A stretch of DNA of 64,000 bases, from positions 62,001 through 126,000 of the forward strand of contig JAIDVM010000015.1 in NCBI GenBank assembly GCA_029059705.1, read 5' to 3'. The stretch is from Clostridia bacterium (GTDB taxonomy: Bacteria > Bacillota > Clostridia > Christensenellales > Borkfalkiaceae). The position numbers and the translations under genes are program-made. How positions within the stretch are numbered: position 1 is the first letter of the stretch; every line of letters starts with the position of its first letter. The notes under the pieces are model-generated. The model was not told the origin of the DNA, searched no databases, and saw nothing but the letters and a program-made list of their open reading frames with translations. Positions 1-8,182 of the stretch are shown here, piece by piece.

Positions 1-396
1 CGAGGAGCAGTCGTTTACGTGCAAGCCCTCGCCCGACGACTTAAATATGAACGCGCGTTTTCTTTCGCCGTTTTTAAGCGCGGGCAGCCTTTTGCAAAGC
101 TTAACGATAGGCTCGGGCGCGCAAAATGCGTGAATGGGATACCCCACGCCCACAATGTCGTAACCGTCGGGCATGGGCAGCTTTCCGCTTTTTTCGGAAA
201 CGCGGTAAATGTCTACCTTAGTGCCCAAATTGTATTCCCCGCCCTGCGTTTCGGCTTGGGCAATCTGCTCTTCGGTGTTTTTAATTAATTTTTCTTCCTG
301 TTCGTTTACGGGATTGTTTTCCAAAAATTTTTTATAAAGGTTTGCAACTGCAAGCGTGTTTCCCGTGCCCGAAAATACGTATAAAATTATTTTCAT
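1..396 (-). CDS. EFR1-type flavodoxin family protein, N-terminal part (cut by window edge)
   Basis: The 132 codons visible on the minus strand begin with an ATG at 396 that overlaps the TGA of the upstream SDR gene (ATGA), so the two are translationally coupled. The start has the flavodoxin FMN-binding pattern (residues 1-15, ending SGTGNT), then a charged stretch and a second-strand region around VGVGYPIHAFCAP, with SSGEG near the cut. This fits the flavodoxin half of EFR1-family proteins, which normally continue into a 2[4Fe-4S] ferredoxin domain. That domain would lie outside the window, so the ferredoxin part is not seen. A redox role together with the adjoining SDR is inferred from coupling only. 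Confidence 0.75.
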   Translation of the reverse strand, partial: MKIILYVFSGTGNTLAVANLYKKFLENNPVNEQEEKLIKNTEEQIAQAETQGGEYNLGTKVDIYRVSEKSGKLPMPDGYDIVGVGYPIHAFCAPEPIVKLCKRLPALKNGERKRAFIFKSSGEGLHVNDCSS

Positions 397-1958
397 TTCT
401 TTATAAAATCTTCCTCGTGTTCGGAAAGCGGATAGCTGTCGTAGATTTCCGACTTGTCGTGACTGTCGAAATAAACCTGACCGTAAAAGGGGATGTCGGC
501 AACAGCGCCGTACTTCCAGGGCTTAGGTTCGCAGCAATGCGGGCACCAATAGCCGCCCTTTAACACGGTGTAAGGGTTAAGGGCAAATTCGTGCCCCTCG
601 CGGCACTTCCACATGACCTTTTCGTAAAGGTTTCCCGCTTCGTAAATTTTATTAAGGCACTTTCCGCCGCGGAAAGCCGCCGCTTGCTGTAAGTCCGCAA
701 GCGTTAAACAATTTAACGGCTTGCTTTCGTCGTAGCCGTGGTCTAACAAAAGCGGCTTTGCGTTTTCTTTCTTTTTAAGCGCCTCGTAATCGATTTTTTC
801 GCCGTTTTCAGTTTTTCCTTCGCATAAAAGGTTGTAATCGTTCCACTTTAAAGGGATTTTGTTATAAGCTTCCCTGCCGCCGAAAAACGCTTTAATTCTG
901 CCTTCTTTGTCGTGCTTTAACCAATATTTGGGCGAGTTTGTGTTTTTAAACAGCCTTTTTATCGCGCATGCGGACAGGAAGGAAGAGGGCAAAATTGCGC
1001 CGAGCTTAAAATAGGCGTACTTTTTGGACATGCGCTTCCAATAACCGTTAAAGCTTTCGGTGCGGAAGTTTAATTTGTCGTTTAAAACGTCGCTGTCGTA
1101 AAACCAAACGCCGTGGAAGTTGCGCGCAATGTTCCAGTTGGGCTTAAAAAATTTCTTTGCGCTCTTGCCCATGAGGCGGAAGCCCGCGTCAATCGTTTCA
1201 AAGCCCGTAACGCGGCAGCACTCGCCGCCGCCGATGTTGTAAATTTCGTTCCAAAAACCGTTAAGCTCGCCCTTTTCGTCGCGCTCGACAAGGTGGCGGC
1301 ACAAAATTCCGCTGTCAACGTCGGTTGCCCATTCCAGCGCGCAGTTCCACGAGGTGTGGAACATAAGCCCGTCCTTCATGTTGTTGGCGAACATGTACTT
1401 GTGCAAAACCGCCGTTTGTCTTAAAGACACAAAGCGTTTAAGCCCGCTTTCCAAAACGTATTTTTCGGCTTTGAGCTTATACATCGAATAAACGTCGTAA
1501 TCGCTCGAAATCATAGGGTCGCCAACCCGCCCCCAAATATGCGGATAAGCGCGGTGCCCGTACATTGCAACCGTGGCAATGTGCACGTAAGCAGGTTCAT
1601 TTTTAGCGCCGCCCGCCAATATGGCGTCAACTAAGTTTTTCGTGCCCAAAAAGTTGCTTTTATAAGTTCCGTCGGGGTCGTGGTCGGACTTGGGGGGGAT
1701 TAAAGAAGCGCAGTTAATAACGTAATCCGCGCCGTTTACAAGCTTTACGCAGTCGTCGTAGTGCCCTAAGTCGCCCTTGAAAGTAAAAACGCGGTCCTTG
1801 TATTTTTTTATGGTTTTTTTGACGAAGGAGGGGATAGCCTTTTCCTTGTCAAAGAGTATGCATCTTATTATATAATTTCCGTCGGATTCGAGGAGGCTTT
1901 TTAAAACCTCGCCGCCCATCGCGCCGGTTGCGCCCGTGAGGGCTATTATCTTACCCAT
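393..1958 (-). CDS. NAD-dependent epimerase/dehydratase (extended SDR) with C-terminal zinc-ribbon-like tail
   Basis: A protein of about 521 residues. The N terminus carries the Rossmann glycine motif of short-chain dehydrogenases (LTGATGAMGG), an NCAS-type segment and a YxxxK-like motif (YDVYSMYKLKAEKY) suited to the catalytic Tyr/Lys. I chose the ATG at 1958 because AAAGGA lies about 10 bases upstream; longer in-frame reading would start inside the promoter region. The last 110 residues hold Cys/His pairs in the pattern KCREGHEF...WCPHC, resembling the treble-clef zinc ribbons seen on some DNA-binding proteins, which is unusual on an SDR. Its stop overlaps the next gene's start, making a two-gene operon with the flavodoxin. 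The substrate is unknown. Confidence 0.8.
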   Translation of the reverse strand: MGKIIALTGATGAMGGEVLKSLLESDGNYIIRCILFDKEKAIPSFVKKTIKKYKDRVFTFKGDLGHYDDCVKLVNGADYVINCASLIPPKSDHDPDGTYKSNFLGTKNLVDAILAGGAKNEPAYVHIATVAMYGHRAYPHIWGRVGDPMISSDYDVYSMYKLKAEKYVLESGLKRFVSLRQTAVLHKYMFANNMKDGLMFHTSWNCALEWATDVDSGILCRHLVERDEKGELNGFWNEIYNIGGGECCRVTGFETIDAGFRLMGKSAKKFFKPNWNIARNFHGVWFYDSDVLNDKLNFRTESFNGYWKRMSKKYAYFKLGAILPSSFLSACAIKRLFKNTNSPKYWLKHDKEGRIKAFFGGREAYNKIPLKWNDYNLLCEGKTENGEKIDYEALKKKENAKPLLLDHGYDESKPLNCLTLADLQQAAAFRGGKCLNKIYEAGNLYEKVMWKCREGHEFALNPYTVLKGGYWCPHCCEPKPWKYGAVADIPFYGQVYFDSHDKSEIYDSYPLSEHEEDFIKK

Positions 1959-1999
1959 TAAAAAATGTTCCTTTTTCAGTATGTGAATTATACGTGAAA

Positions 2000-2029
2000 A
2001 TTTTACCACAAATCGCTTGTAAATGTCAA
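2000..2029 (-). promoter_or_regulatory. Promoter of the SDR-flavodoxin operon
   Basis: On the minus strand TTGACA (2024-2029) and TAAAAT (2000-2005) are separated by 18 bases, about 40 bases upstream of the chosen SDR start. A good sigma-A match; not tested. Confidence 0.55.
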
Positions 2030-2124
2030 AGAAAACTTTTAAATTGTCATAAAAAAATCTGACAAAATTATGTGAATGTAACTTTTTTCTAAGTGCTAAA
2101 TTAAATTTTGACTTTATTATACTC

Positions 2125-2153
2125 TTGAAAACGGCATTGGTTAATGATATAAT
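2125..2153 (+). promoter_or_regulatory. Promoter of the 2218 flavodoxin gene
   Basis: TTGAAA at 2125-2130 and TATAAT at 2148-2153 with a 17-base spacer, upstream of the flavodoxin gene. The -10 box lies inside the palindrome at 2144-2163. Confidence 0.7.
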
Positions 2154-2163
2154 TTTATATCAT
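2144..2163. promoter_or_regulatory. Palindromic operator candidate over the flavodoxin -10 box
   Basis: A perfect 9-2-9 inverted repeat (ATGATATAA, TT, TTATATCAT) covers the -10 element and start region of the 2125 promoter. This placement fits a repressor site. The regulator is not identifiable from the window. Confidence 0.5.
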
Positions 2164-2217
2164 AAAATAATCGGTCGATAACAATCCGATTATTGAAATA
2201 AGTAAAAGGAAGAAATT

Positions 2218-2763
2218 ATGAAAGTTTTGGTTATAACGGGTAGTCCGCATAAAAACGGGACTTCGGCTTGTCTTGCCGAAAAGTTTATTCAGGGTGCAAC
2301 GGAGGCGGGGCATACCGTTGTGCGCTTTGACGCGGCGCAGAAGCAAATACATCCCTGTATTGCGTGCGAAACCTGCCACAACACAAGCAAGGGGTGCATA
2401 TTTAACGACGGAATGGAAGAAGAGCTTAACAGGCATCTTGTTACGGCGGACGTGATTGCATTTGTTTCACCAATTTATTATTACATGTTAACCCCGCAGA
2501 TAGCGGCAGTTATAAGCAGGTTTTATGCAAACGACGCGGGACTGCATATGACGCATAGAAAAGTGCGGGCGGCGATGTTGCTCACTATGGCGGACGACAC
2601 CGAAGAGTCGGCTTTGGGCGCGTTGCAGACCTTTAAGGGAATGACGAATTATTTGGGTTGGGAAATTGCGGGAACCGTTGTGGGGTTGAATTGCGGAACT
2701 GTGGACGACTTGCAGGCAACGGACTATCGGGAACAAGCTTATAATCTGGGCAAGTCTTTATAA
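2218..2763 (+). CDS. Flavodoxin-fold NAD(P)H oxidoreductase / iron-sulfur flavoprotein family
   Basis: A protein of 181 residues. It opens with the FMN-reductase pattern TGSPHKNGTS and follows with a Cys-rich CIACETCHNT...GCIFND segment typical of the NADPH-dependent FMN reductase / iron-sulfur flavoprotein group, then VSPIYYYMLTPQ. It is a full-length cytosolic redox protein; the electron partner is unknown. The ATG at 2218 follows AAAGGAAG at good spacing. It is transcribed away from the SDR-flavodoxin pair through its own promoter and ends in a bidirectional hairpin shared with the tRNA gene. Confidence 0.85.
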   Translation: MKVLVITGSPHKNGTSACLAEKFIQGATEAGHTVVRFDAAQKQIHPCIACETCHNTSKGCIFNDGMEEELNRHLVTADVIAFVSPIYYYMLTPQIAAVISRFYANDAGLHMTHRKVRAAMLLTMADDTEESALGALQTFKGMTNYLGWEIAGTVVGLNCGTVDDLQATDYREQAYNLGKSL

Positions 2764-2790
2764 AAATCGGAAAATATAATATAACAATGT

Positions 2791-2834
2791 AAAAAATAAC
2801 GTAAGCGGAACTTAGTTCAACTTACGTTATTTTT
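2791..2834. terminator. Bidirectional terminator between flavodoxin and tRNA-Leu
   Basis: AAAAATAACGTAAG (ending 2805) pairs with CTTACGTTATTTTT (2821-2834), giving a 14-bp stem with A and T runs at each end. It can end the flavodoxin transcript on + and the tRNA transcript on -. Confidence 0.75.
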
Positions 2835-2916
2835 GGTGCTGATGACAGGACTTGAACCTGCACGGTTATCCACAGGATTCTAAGTCCTGCGCGTCTGCCA
2901 ATTCCGCCACATCAGC
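2834..2916 (-). tRNA. tRNA-Leu (anticodon UAG), CCA encoded
   Basis: On the minus strand the acceptor arms GCTGATG and CATCAGC pair, followed by discriminator A and an encoded CCA (plus-strand 2834-2836). The D-arm block TGGCGGAATTGGCAGACGC is typical of leucine tRNAs, the anticodon loop is CTTAGAA (anticodon UAG), a long class II variable arm follows, and the T arm holds GGTTCAA. Length is 80 nt plus CCA. Confidence 0.95.
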
Positions 2917-2927
2917 ACGGCAATTCA

Positions 2928-2956
2928 ATTTTAATTTAACTTTATTTAAAAGTCAA
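2928..2956 (-). promoter_or_regulatory. Promoter of tRNA-Leu
   Basis: On the minus strand TTGACT (2951-2956), a 17-base spacer and TAAAAT (2928-2933), ending about 12 bases before the mature tRNA 5' end. Confidence 0.7.
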
Positions 2957-3056
2957 CTTTTGTTTGGCGTTTTTACGCCGTTTTCACACAACGGCTATTT
3001 TTTTTACACTTTATCTTTTTATAATATTGCAATAAAAGTATAAGGAGAATACTACC

Positions 3057-3803
3057 TTGAAAAAGCCGACCGCACAACTTAACACGCAAAAAACCGAAAA
3101 TTCAAAGTTCCTCACGCTGAGCGGCGTGGGCAAGGAATATAAAAGCGGTTCGCTTTCGGTTAAGGCTTTAAAGGGAGTGACCTTCGATTTGCACGACGGC
3201 GAGTTCGTCGTGATTTTGGGCAGCTCGGGCGCGGGCAAAACCACCCTTTTGAATTTGTTGGGCGGCATGGACTCGGCAACGGAGGGCAGCATAATTTTGG
3301 ACGGCAAAGACGTAACCGCCTTAGACAAAAAGGGGCTTACCGATTATCGCCGCAACGACGTGGGCTTTGTGTTTCAGTTTTATAACCTTATGCCCAACTT
3401 AACCGCGCTTGAAAACGTGGAAATAGCCGTGGAAATTTGCAAAGACCACTTAGACCCCGCCGAGGTGTTAAAGGAAGTGGGGCTGGAAGAAAGGTTGAAC
3501 AACTTCCCCGCGCAGCTTTCGGGCGGCGAACAGCAGCGCGTTTCGATTGCAAGGGCAATTGCGAAAAACCCCAAGCTTTTACTTTGCGACGAGCCTACGG
3601 GCGCGCTCGATTATAACACGGGCAAAAAGATTTTAAAGCTTTTGCACGACGTTTGCAAAAAGCGCAACCGTTTGGTAATAATCGTTACCCACAACTCCGC
3701 GCTGAAGGACATGGCGGACAAAGTGATTTATATAAAGAGCGGCGAGGTTGAAAAAATAGTAATAAAACAGCACCCCACGCCAATCGAGGAGATTGAGTGG
3801 TAA
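3057..3803 (+). CDS. ABC transporter ATP-binding protein, MacB/LolD/YknY class
   Basis: A 248-residue nucleotide-binding subunit. Walker A is GSSGAGKTT, the signature is [14 protein letters not shown], Walker B is [12 protein letters not shown], and the H-loop is VTHN. The GALD form and the neighbouring FtsX-type permease place it in the MacB/LolD class, which moves peptides or lipids or acts mechanically, rather than in nutrient import. The start is a TTG at 3057 with AAGGAG about 10 bases upstream. An extra N-terminal 20 residues precede the usual start of the fold. The stop overlaps the permease start (TAATG), so the two form one operon. The substrate is unknown. Confidence 0.88.
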   Translation: MKKPTAQLNTQKTENSKFLTLSGVGKEYKSGSLSVKALKGVTFDLHDGEFVVILGSSGAGKTTLLNLLGGMDSATEGSIILDGKDVTALDKKGLTDYRRNDVGFVFQFYNLMPNLTALENVEIAVEICKDHLDPAEVLKEVGLEERLNNFPAQLSGGEQQRVSIARAIAKNPKLLLCDEPTGALDYNTGKKILKLLHDVCKKRNRLVIIVTHNSALKDMADKVIYIKSGEVEKIVIKQHPTPIEEIEW

Positions 3804-5803
3804 TGAAAACTTATTTAAAAACTCTTCTCCGCACCTTTAAAAAACACGTAACGCGTTTTCTTTCGATTATTTTCATGGTGTTGGTTTCGGTCGGTTTTAT
3901 TTCGGGCATAGGCTCTGCGACGGATAAAATAAACTTTTCTTTATCCGACCATTACGCCGAAAAAAACGTGAGCGATTTTATAATTAAATGCGCCTCGGAA
4001 GACGGCTTTTCCGACGGGCAAATCGCAAAAGTAAAGGATATGTACGGGGCAAACAACGTAAACGCGGGCATGTCCTTTGATGTGAACGTGAAAATCGGCG
4101 GGGTTTCGCGCTTAACAAGGCTTTATTTTATAGATTTTAACGATTGGACGGTTAATATCCCCGATTTAACGCACGGCGCAGCCCCCGCCGACAAAACGGA
4201 AATTTATTCGGAGGCTTCCGACAACAAGATAGTCGGGGTGGAAACGGGCGCGGAGGTAACGCTCGATTTCGCCGACATTTTAAAGCAGCTTGCCGAGCAG
4301 GGCGGGACGGAAATAACTTCGGCAATGGAAACTATGCTTGCGCGGCTGAAAACGGTTACGCTTAAAGTAAGCGGAGTGGTTCAAAGCCCTTTGACCTTTG
4401 CGCGCGACGGCGAGCCGAGTTATAAAAACCCCGAGGACACAAAAATCCCCGACAATATCACCGACGTAAACAATTTAATCACGCTTGAAAATATCCTTTA
4501 CGTTTCGAAGGACGTTATCCCCACATACAAGGATATTATGTCGTTTTTGCCGTCAGACCCCGTAATATCCCCCGGCGATTTATACGTGGCGCTTCCCAAC
4601 CGCAAGACTTTTAACGCCTTTGACAGACGTTACGATAAATATATCGTGGAGGAAAAGCAAAGCGTTTTAACGGCGCTTGCCGCCCTCGAGCCCGAAACTG
4701 CGGAAGAGGCGGACGGCGGAGAAAACGAAACTTACAGATTTATTACGTTAAACGAAAATTACAGCTTTTGCTCGCTTCATTCTTACGGACAAAAGGTAAA
4801 GGGCATAGGCATAGTTTTAATGGTTGCGTTCATTTTCGTAACCGCGCTTGTGGTGCTTTCGACAATGACGAGGCTTTTGGAAGAGGAGCGCGGGCAGATA
4901 GCGTGCCTTAAAACCCTGGGATATTCGGCGCCCAAAATCATTTTTAAGTATATTTTGTTCGCCATGCTCGGCACGGGCATAGGCGGCGCGGGGGCGTACT
5001 TCGTCGGGCTGGGGCTGGCCTATCTTTTATGCGGCGCGTTTAATTTCAGCTTTGCAATGCCGCCCATATCCTCGCACGTTGCGCTCGGCTTCTTTTTGAT
5101 AACCTTTTTTACAATCGTGGCGGCAACGCTTGTTTCAACGCTTATCGCGGGGCTGCGCTTAACGCGCGAAAAGCCCGCAAATCTGTTGCGCCCCAAGCCC
5201 CCCAAGGCGGGCAAAAAGGTTTTTTTGGAAAGAATTCCTTTTATCTGGAACGCTCTTTCGTTTAAATACAAGTCCACAATGCGCAACGTTTTAAGGTATA
5301 AAAGCAGGTTTTTTATGACGGTAATCGCTGTCGGCGTTTCGATGGCGCTTGTGCTTGCGGGGCTGGGGCTTTTGGATTTGTGCCTTTTCGGCGGGATTGA
5401 TTCCGCCACGGTTTTGGCAATCTCGCTCGTGGTCGTAGTGTTTGCGGGGCTTTTGACGATGGTCGTAGTTTACACGCTGACGAACATAAACATAAGCGAG
5501 CGGAACAAGGAGCTTGCCACGCTGCAGGTGCTGGGTTACCACGGAAGAGAAATCGCGGGCTATATCTACCGCGAAATTTACATAGACACGGCTGTGGGAA
5601 TAATCGTAGGTTACCCTTTGTCGCTGCTCGTTATGTGGCTCATTTTCAGCGTGATGGCGATGGGGTCAATAGGCGGCGTAACCTGGTTTTGGTGGCTTAT
5701 TGCACCCGTAATCGTGCTGTTTTTCACTTTTTTGGTGACAATGGTTCTGCGCCGCAAGATTGTAGGCATAGACATGAACGAGAGCTTAAAGGCAAACGAA
5801 TAA
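3803..5803 (+). CDS. FtsX/MacB-type ABC transporter permease
   Basis: About 666 residues. One transmembrane helix near residues 15-35 is followed by an extracytoplasmic domain of about 290 residues, then a three-helix FtsX block starting near residue 332, a linker, and a second FtsX-like block with four helices at the C terminus. This duplicated FtsX layout matches large Firmicute permeases paired with MacB/YknY-type ATPases. I use the ATG at 3803 that overlaps the ATPase stop; a GTG at 3797 nearer the GAGGAG site is an alternative adding two residues. The cargo is unknown; antimicrobial peptide or lipid handling is possible. Confidence 0.85.
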   Translation: MKTYLKTLLRTFKKHVTRFLSIIFMVLVSVGFISGIGSATDKINFSLSDHYAEKNVSDFIIKCASEDGFSDGQIAKVKDMYGANNVNAGMSFDVNVKIGGVSRLTRLYFIDFNDWTVNIPDLTHGAAPADKTEIYSEASDNKIVGVETGAEVTLDFADILKQLAEQGGTEITSAMETMLARLKTVTLKVSGVVQSPLTFARDGEPSYKNPEDTKIPDNITDVNNLITLENILYVSKDVIPTYKDIMSFLPSDPVISPGDLYVALPNRKTFNAFDRRYDKYIVEEKQSVLTALAALEPETAEEADGGENETYRFITLNENYSFCSLHSYGQKVKGIGIVLMVAFIFVTALVVLSTMTRLLEEERGQIACLKTLGYSAPKIIFKYILFAMLGTGIGGAGAYFVGLGLAYLLCGAFNFSFAMPPISSHVALGFFLITFFTIVAATLVSTLIAGLRLTREKPANLLRPKPPKAGKKVFLERIPFIWNALSFKYKSTMRNVLRYKSRFFMTVIAVGVSMALVLAGLGLLDLCLFGGIDSATVLAISLVVVVFAGLLTMVVVYTLTNINISERNKELATLQVLGYHGREIAGYIYREIYIDTAVGIIVGYPLSLLVMWLIFSVMAMGSIGGVTWFWWLIAPVIVLFFTFLVTMVLRRKIVGIDMNESLKANE

Positions 5804-5855
5804 GCCTGTGCGCGGGCGCGCGCAAAAAATAATTACAAAATTTTGCCTTAATATG

Positions 5856-5884
5856 TTTACTTTTGGCTTTTTTTCGGTTATAAT
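5856..5884 (+). promoter_or_regulatory. Promoter of the CvpA-like gene
   Basis: TTTACT (5856-5861), a 17-base spacer and TATAAT (5879-5884), about 44 bases before the ATG at 5928. Confidence 0.65.
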
Positions 5885-5927
5885 ATAACAAACCATATTT
5901 TATAAATTGTTAAGGAGGGCGTAAAAT

Positions 5928-6539
5928 ATGTTGATGGTAGATTGGATTGCGCTTGCAATTTTAGTCGTGTTCGCGGCAATCGGCGCGCTCGTTGGGTTCG
6001 GCAAGGGCTTAAAGTTCCTTACCGGCGGTATATTCGGTATAATAATTTCGGTTGTGCTGTGCTACATATTCGGCAGCATGATTTTAGGCATACCTTTCGT
6101 GAATGACTTGCTTACAAAGCTTGCGGAAGCAATCGGCGGCTGGAGTATTGCGGTAACCGTAATTTATTACATTGTTCTGTTTGTGCTTTTTACGCTCATA
6201 AGAATTTTAATCGTAAAAATAATAAGAAAGGTTGCCGAGGCGGACGTTCTCGTAATGAAAATAATCAACCGTGTTCTCGGCGCGGTGCTTTTGGCGGCTT
6301 TCGGCATACTTTTGGGCATGCTCGCGCTTCAAATTATCTATTGGGTGCAGGCAAATCCCGATACGTACGGCGAAATTTATTTAAACTGGATGTCGCACGC
6401 GGAAACGGGCGAGCCCAGCGCAATAGTCGGCGCGCTTTACATCAACAATCCGCTTTCGGCTCTTGCAGATTACTTTATGCATCTTGTTGAGATGATTAAG
6501 GGCGGAGTAGAAGGCGCGGCGCTTGCGCTTGCTGGTTAA
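5928..6539 (+). CDS. CvpA-like integral membrane protein
   Basis: 203 residues with four hydrophobic helices near residues 5-25, 30-55, 70-95 and 110-140. The opening VDWIALAILVVFAAIGALVG, with its Gly-rich first loop, recalls the CvpA / colicin V production family of small membrane proteins. The C-terminal 60 residues are amphipathic and lack the usual CvpA ending, so the family call is moderate. The ATG at 5928 follows AAGGAGG; an in-frame ATG two codons later is possible. It is monocistronic behind its own promoter. Role unknown. Confidence 0.6.
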   Translation: MLMVDWIALAILVVFAAIGALVGFGKGLKFLTGGIFGIIISVVLCYIFGSMILGIPFVNDLLTKLAEAIGGWSIAVTVIYYIVLFVLFTLIRILIVKIIRKVAEADVLVMKIINRVLGAVLLAAFGILLGMLALQIIYWVQANPDTYGEIYLNWMSHAETGEPSAIVGALYINNPLSALADYFMHLVEMIKGGVEGAALALAG

Positions 6540-6572
6540 TTTAATAAACGCGCAATAAATCGATAAAGTTTC

Positions 6573-6601
6573 GCGGCGGGCAATTTTAAATTGCCCGCCG
6601 C
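6573..6601 (+). terminator. GC-rich hairpin after the CvpA-like gene
   Basis: A 14-bp near-perfect palindrome with arms starting GCGGCGGGCAATTT. No clear T run follows, so it may be a weak terminator or processing stem ahead of the YlmC-like gene. Confidence 0.5.
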
Positions 6602-6617
6602 ATATATTATATAGAAT

Positions 6618-6998
6618 ATGGAAGTAACCTTTATCGACTTAAAACAAAAGGACGTAATAAATTTAATTGACGGAGCGCACCTCGGCAAGGTGTGCAATTT
6701 AAGCTTTTCCTTTCCCGAAAACAAGGTTTTGGGCTTTACGGTGACGGGCTGCCGCGGGTTTAAATTTTCAAAGCAGGAAATTTTTCTGCCCATAAGCTCT
6801 ATTGTCAAAATAGGGCGCGACGCCGTGCTTGTGAAGTACGGCAAGGAAGAATTGCCGCCGCCCCCCAAGCCGCCAAAGCCGCCGAAAGGCTGCCCGCCGC
6901 CAAATTGCTGTCCTACGGATTTCTTTCCGTGCCCGCCTTGTCCGCCGCCCAATTGCCCTTCCGACGGCAACAGGCGCAGCTACGACGAATACGAATAA
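6618..6998 (+). CDS. YlmC/YmxH family PRC-barrel sporulation-type protein with Pro/Cys-rich tail
   Basis: 126 residues. Residues 1-75 follow the YlmC/YmxH pattern (DLKQKDVINLIDGAHLGKV near the start, then ISSIVKIGRDAVLV), a small PRC-barrel fold found in sporulating Firmicutes. Residues 80-115 form a tail built of PPPPKPPKPP, GCPPP, NCCP and CPPCPPP blocks with at least seven cysteines, followed by a charged end. This tail is not part of the ordinary family and could bind metal or cross-link in a spore layer; that is inference. No Shine-Dalgarno site is visible upstream. It ends at a strong hairpin shared with the convergent DUF4363 gene. Confidence 0.75.
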   Translation: MEVTFIDLKQKDVINLIDGAHLGKVCNLSFSFPENKVLGFTVTGCRGFKFSKQEIFLPISSIVKIGRDAVLVKYGKEELPPPPKPPKPPKGCPPPNCCPTDFFPCPPCPPPNCPSDGNRRSYDEYE

Positions 6999-7007
6999 AA
7001 ATTTTAA

Positions 7008-7034
7008 GCGCCGCGCGGATTTTCCGCGCGGCGC
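7008..7034. terminator. Bidirectional terminator between convergent genes
   Basis: A 12-bp GC-rich stem, GCGCCGCGCGGA (7008-7019) with TCCGCGCGGCGC (7023-7034), lies between the + strand YlmC-like gene and the - strand DUF4363 gene, with A/T tracts on both sides. Confidence 0.75.
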
Positions 7035-7039
7035 GTATT

Positions 7040-7417
7040 TTATAAAATGTTTTCCCATTTAAGGCGGTAGGCGTCGGGCAGATTTTTTGCAATCTGTTTT
7101 AAAACCTCGACGTTGCCCAAAGCCAAATCGTAATTTTTAGTGTAAATCAAAGAGCACGCCTCGTTAAGCCAATAATCGATGTAGGATATGTCGTTGTGCG
7201 GCACGAGCATGTGCAGCTTGCTCTTTTTGTCCTCCCAAACGGCGCGCACGGCGTAACCGTCGTCGCGCGTGGCGGTTTCGTCCTCTATTTTTGCGTAAAG
7301 GGTTTCGAGCGCAACCGAAAATTCGTTAAACTGGTTCCCCAGATACCATTCCGAAAATATGAACAGCCCCGCGCACAAGAGGATTGCCGCCAGCGTATAG
7401 CAAATTGCCTTTACCAT
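7040..7417 (-). CDS. DUF4363 family protein
   Basis: 125 residues with one N-terminal transmembrane anchor (residues 4-24) and an alpha-helical extracytoplasmic domain. The pattern of small charged helices and the WEDKKSKLHMLVPHND block fit DUF4363, which in Firmicutes is commonly encoded directly after a DUF421/YetF gene, as here (7-bp overlap). Biochemical function is not known. Confidence 0.75.
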   Translation of the reverse strand: MVKAICYTLAAILLCAGLFIFSEWYLGNQFNEFSVALETLYAKIEDETATRDDGYAVRAVWEDKKSKLHMLVPHNDISYIDYWLNEACSLIYTKNYDLALGNVEVLKQIAKNLPDAYRLKWENIL

Positions 7418-8085
7418 TGCCCTTTTACCTCCGCGCTTAAAATTTTATATTTTTCGCCCCGCTTTTGAAAATATACGCGCCCTTCGCCGTTTATCGTCAT
7501 TGCCACAACTTCCTTCATTTTAGCGTTCTGTTCCTTTAAAAACGCGTTTATTTTTTCTTTGTCGAAGCCGCACCTTTCAAGGTTTTGCGCGTCGGGCTTG
7601 CCGCGGTCAATAAGCATAAGGGGAAGCGAGGTAGAGGTGATTTCTTCTTTGGGTAAAGCCGAAAACGAGCCGTTCGATTCGAATAAGCCGTAATAAACGT
7701 CGTCTAAGTTGAAATACCCCGCAACGCGCATGCTTTCGACAAGGTCGCTTACGTCAAGGTTGTTCTTTTTTAACTGAAATTCGTCGATGCCGTTTTTGTT
7801 GATGACGACCGAGGGCTTGCCGCTTATCACCGTTTTTGCGGGTTTAAACCAAAGGCTTAAAAGCCACATGATTTCGTGCAGAATAAAAATTGTGACAATT
7901 GCGATAACGCCGTATAAGAGCGGAATGGAGGTGTCGGCCATGGGTATGCACGCAAGCTCGGCAATGAGCAGCGAAATTACGAACTCGAAGGGTTGCATTT
8001 CGCCCACCTGACTTTTGCCCATTAATCGCATAATAAGTAAAAGCGTAATAAAAATAACCGCCGTGCGGATAAGTATGAGTGCCAT
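7411..8085 (-). CDS. DUF421 (YetF/YcaP-like) membrane protein
   Basis: 224 residues with three N-terminal transmembrane helices (residues 4-20, 30-48, 55-75), then a soluble domain with the SGKPSVVINKNGI segment and an acidic DDVYYGLFESNG segment typical of DUF421. It is an inner-membrane protein; spore-associated or envelope roles have been proposed for relatives. It overlaps the DUF4363 start and shares its divergent upstream region with folC. Confidence 0.85.
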   Translation of the reverse strand: MALILIRTAVIFITLLLIMRLMGKSQVGEMQPFEFVISLLIAELACIPMADTSIPLLYGVIAIVTIFILHEIMWLLSLWFKPAKTVISGKPSVVINKNGIDEFQLKKNNLDVSDLVESMRVAGYFNLDDVYYGLFESNGSFSALPKEEITSTSLPLMLIDRGKPDAQNLERCGFDKEKINAFLKEQNAKMKEVVAMTINGEGRVYFQKRGEKYKILSAEVKGQW

Positions 8086-8119
8086 AAAATAAGTATTCTC
8101 AAAAATCTTTACAATATTC

Positions 8120-8148
8120 TTGAAAAACAGCCTTTGCCGTGTTATAAT
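8120..8148 (+). promoter_or_regulatory. Promoter of the folate operon
   Basis: TTGAAA (8120-8125), a 17-base spacer and TATAAT (8143-8148), about 35 bases ahead of the folC start. This rules out in-frame starts at 8120 and 8147. Confidence 0.75.
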
Positions 8149-8182
8149 GTATAAGTGGAAATTTCGGATTTTCGGGGCGGTT

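Noticed and set aside
1082-1424. Overlapping open frames opposite or within large genes throughout the window
   Set aside because: They follow the codon pattern of the true genes in other frames, lack ribosome sites and have low-complexity Ala/Arg-rich products.
8120-8182. Upstream TTG start for folC
   Set aside because: The TTG is the -35 box and the -10 box follows in the same stretch.
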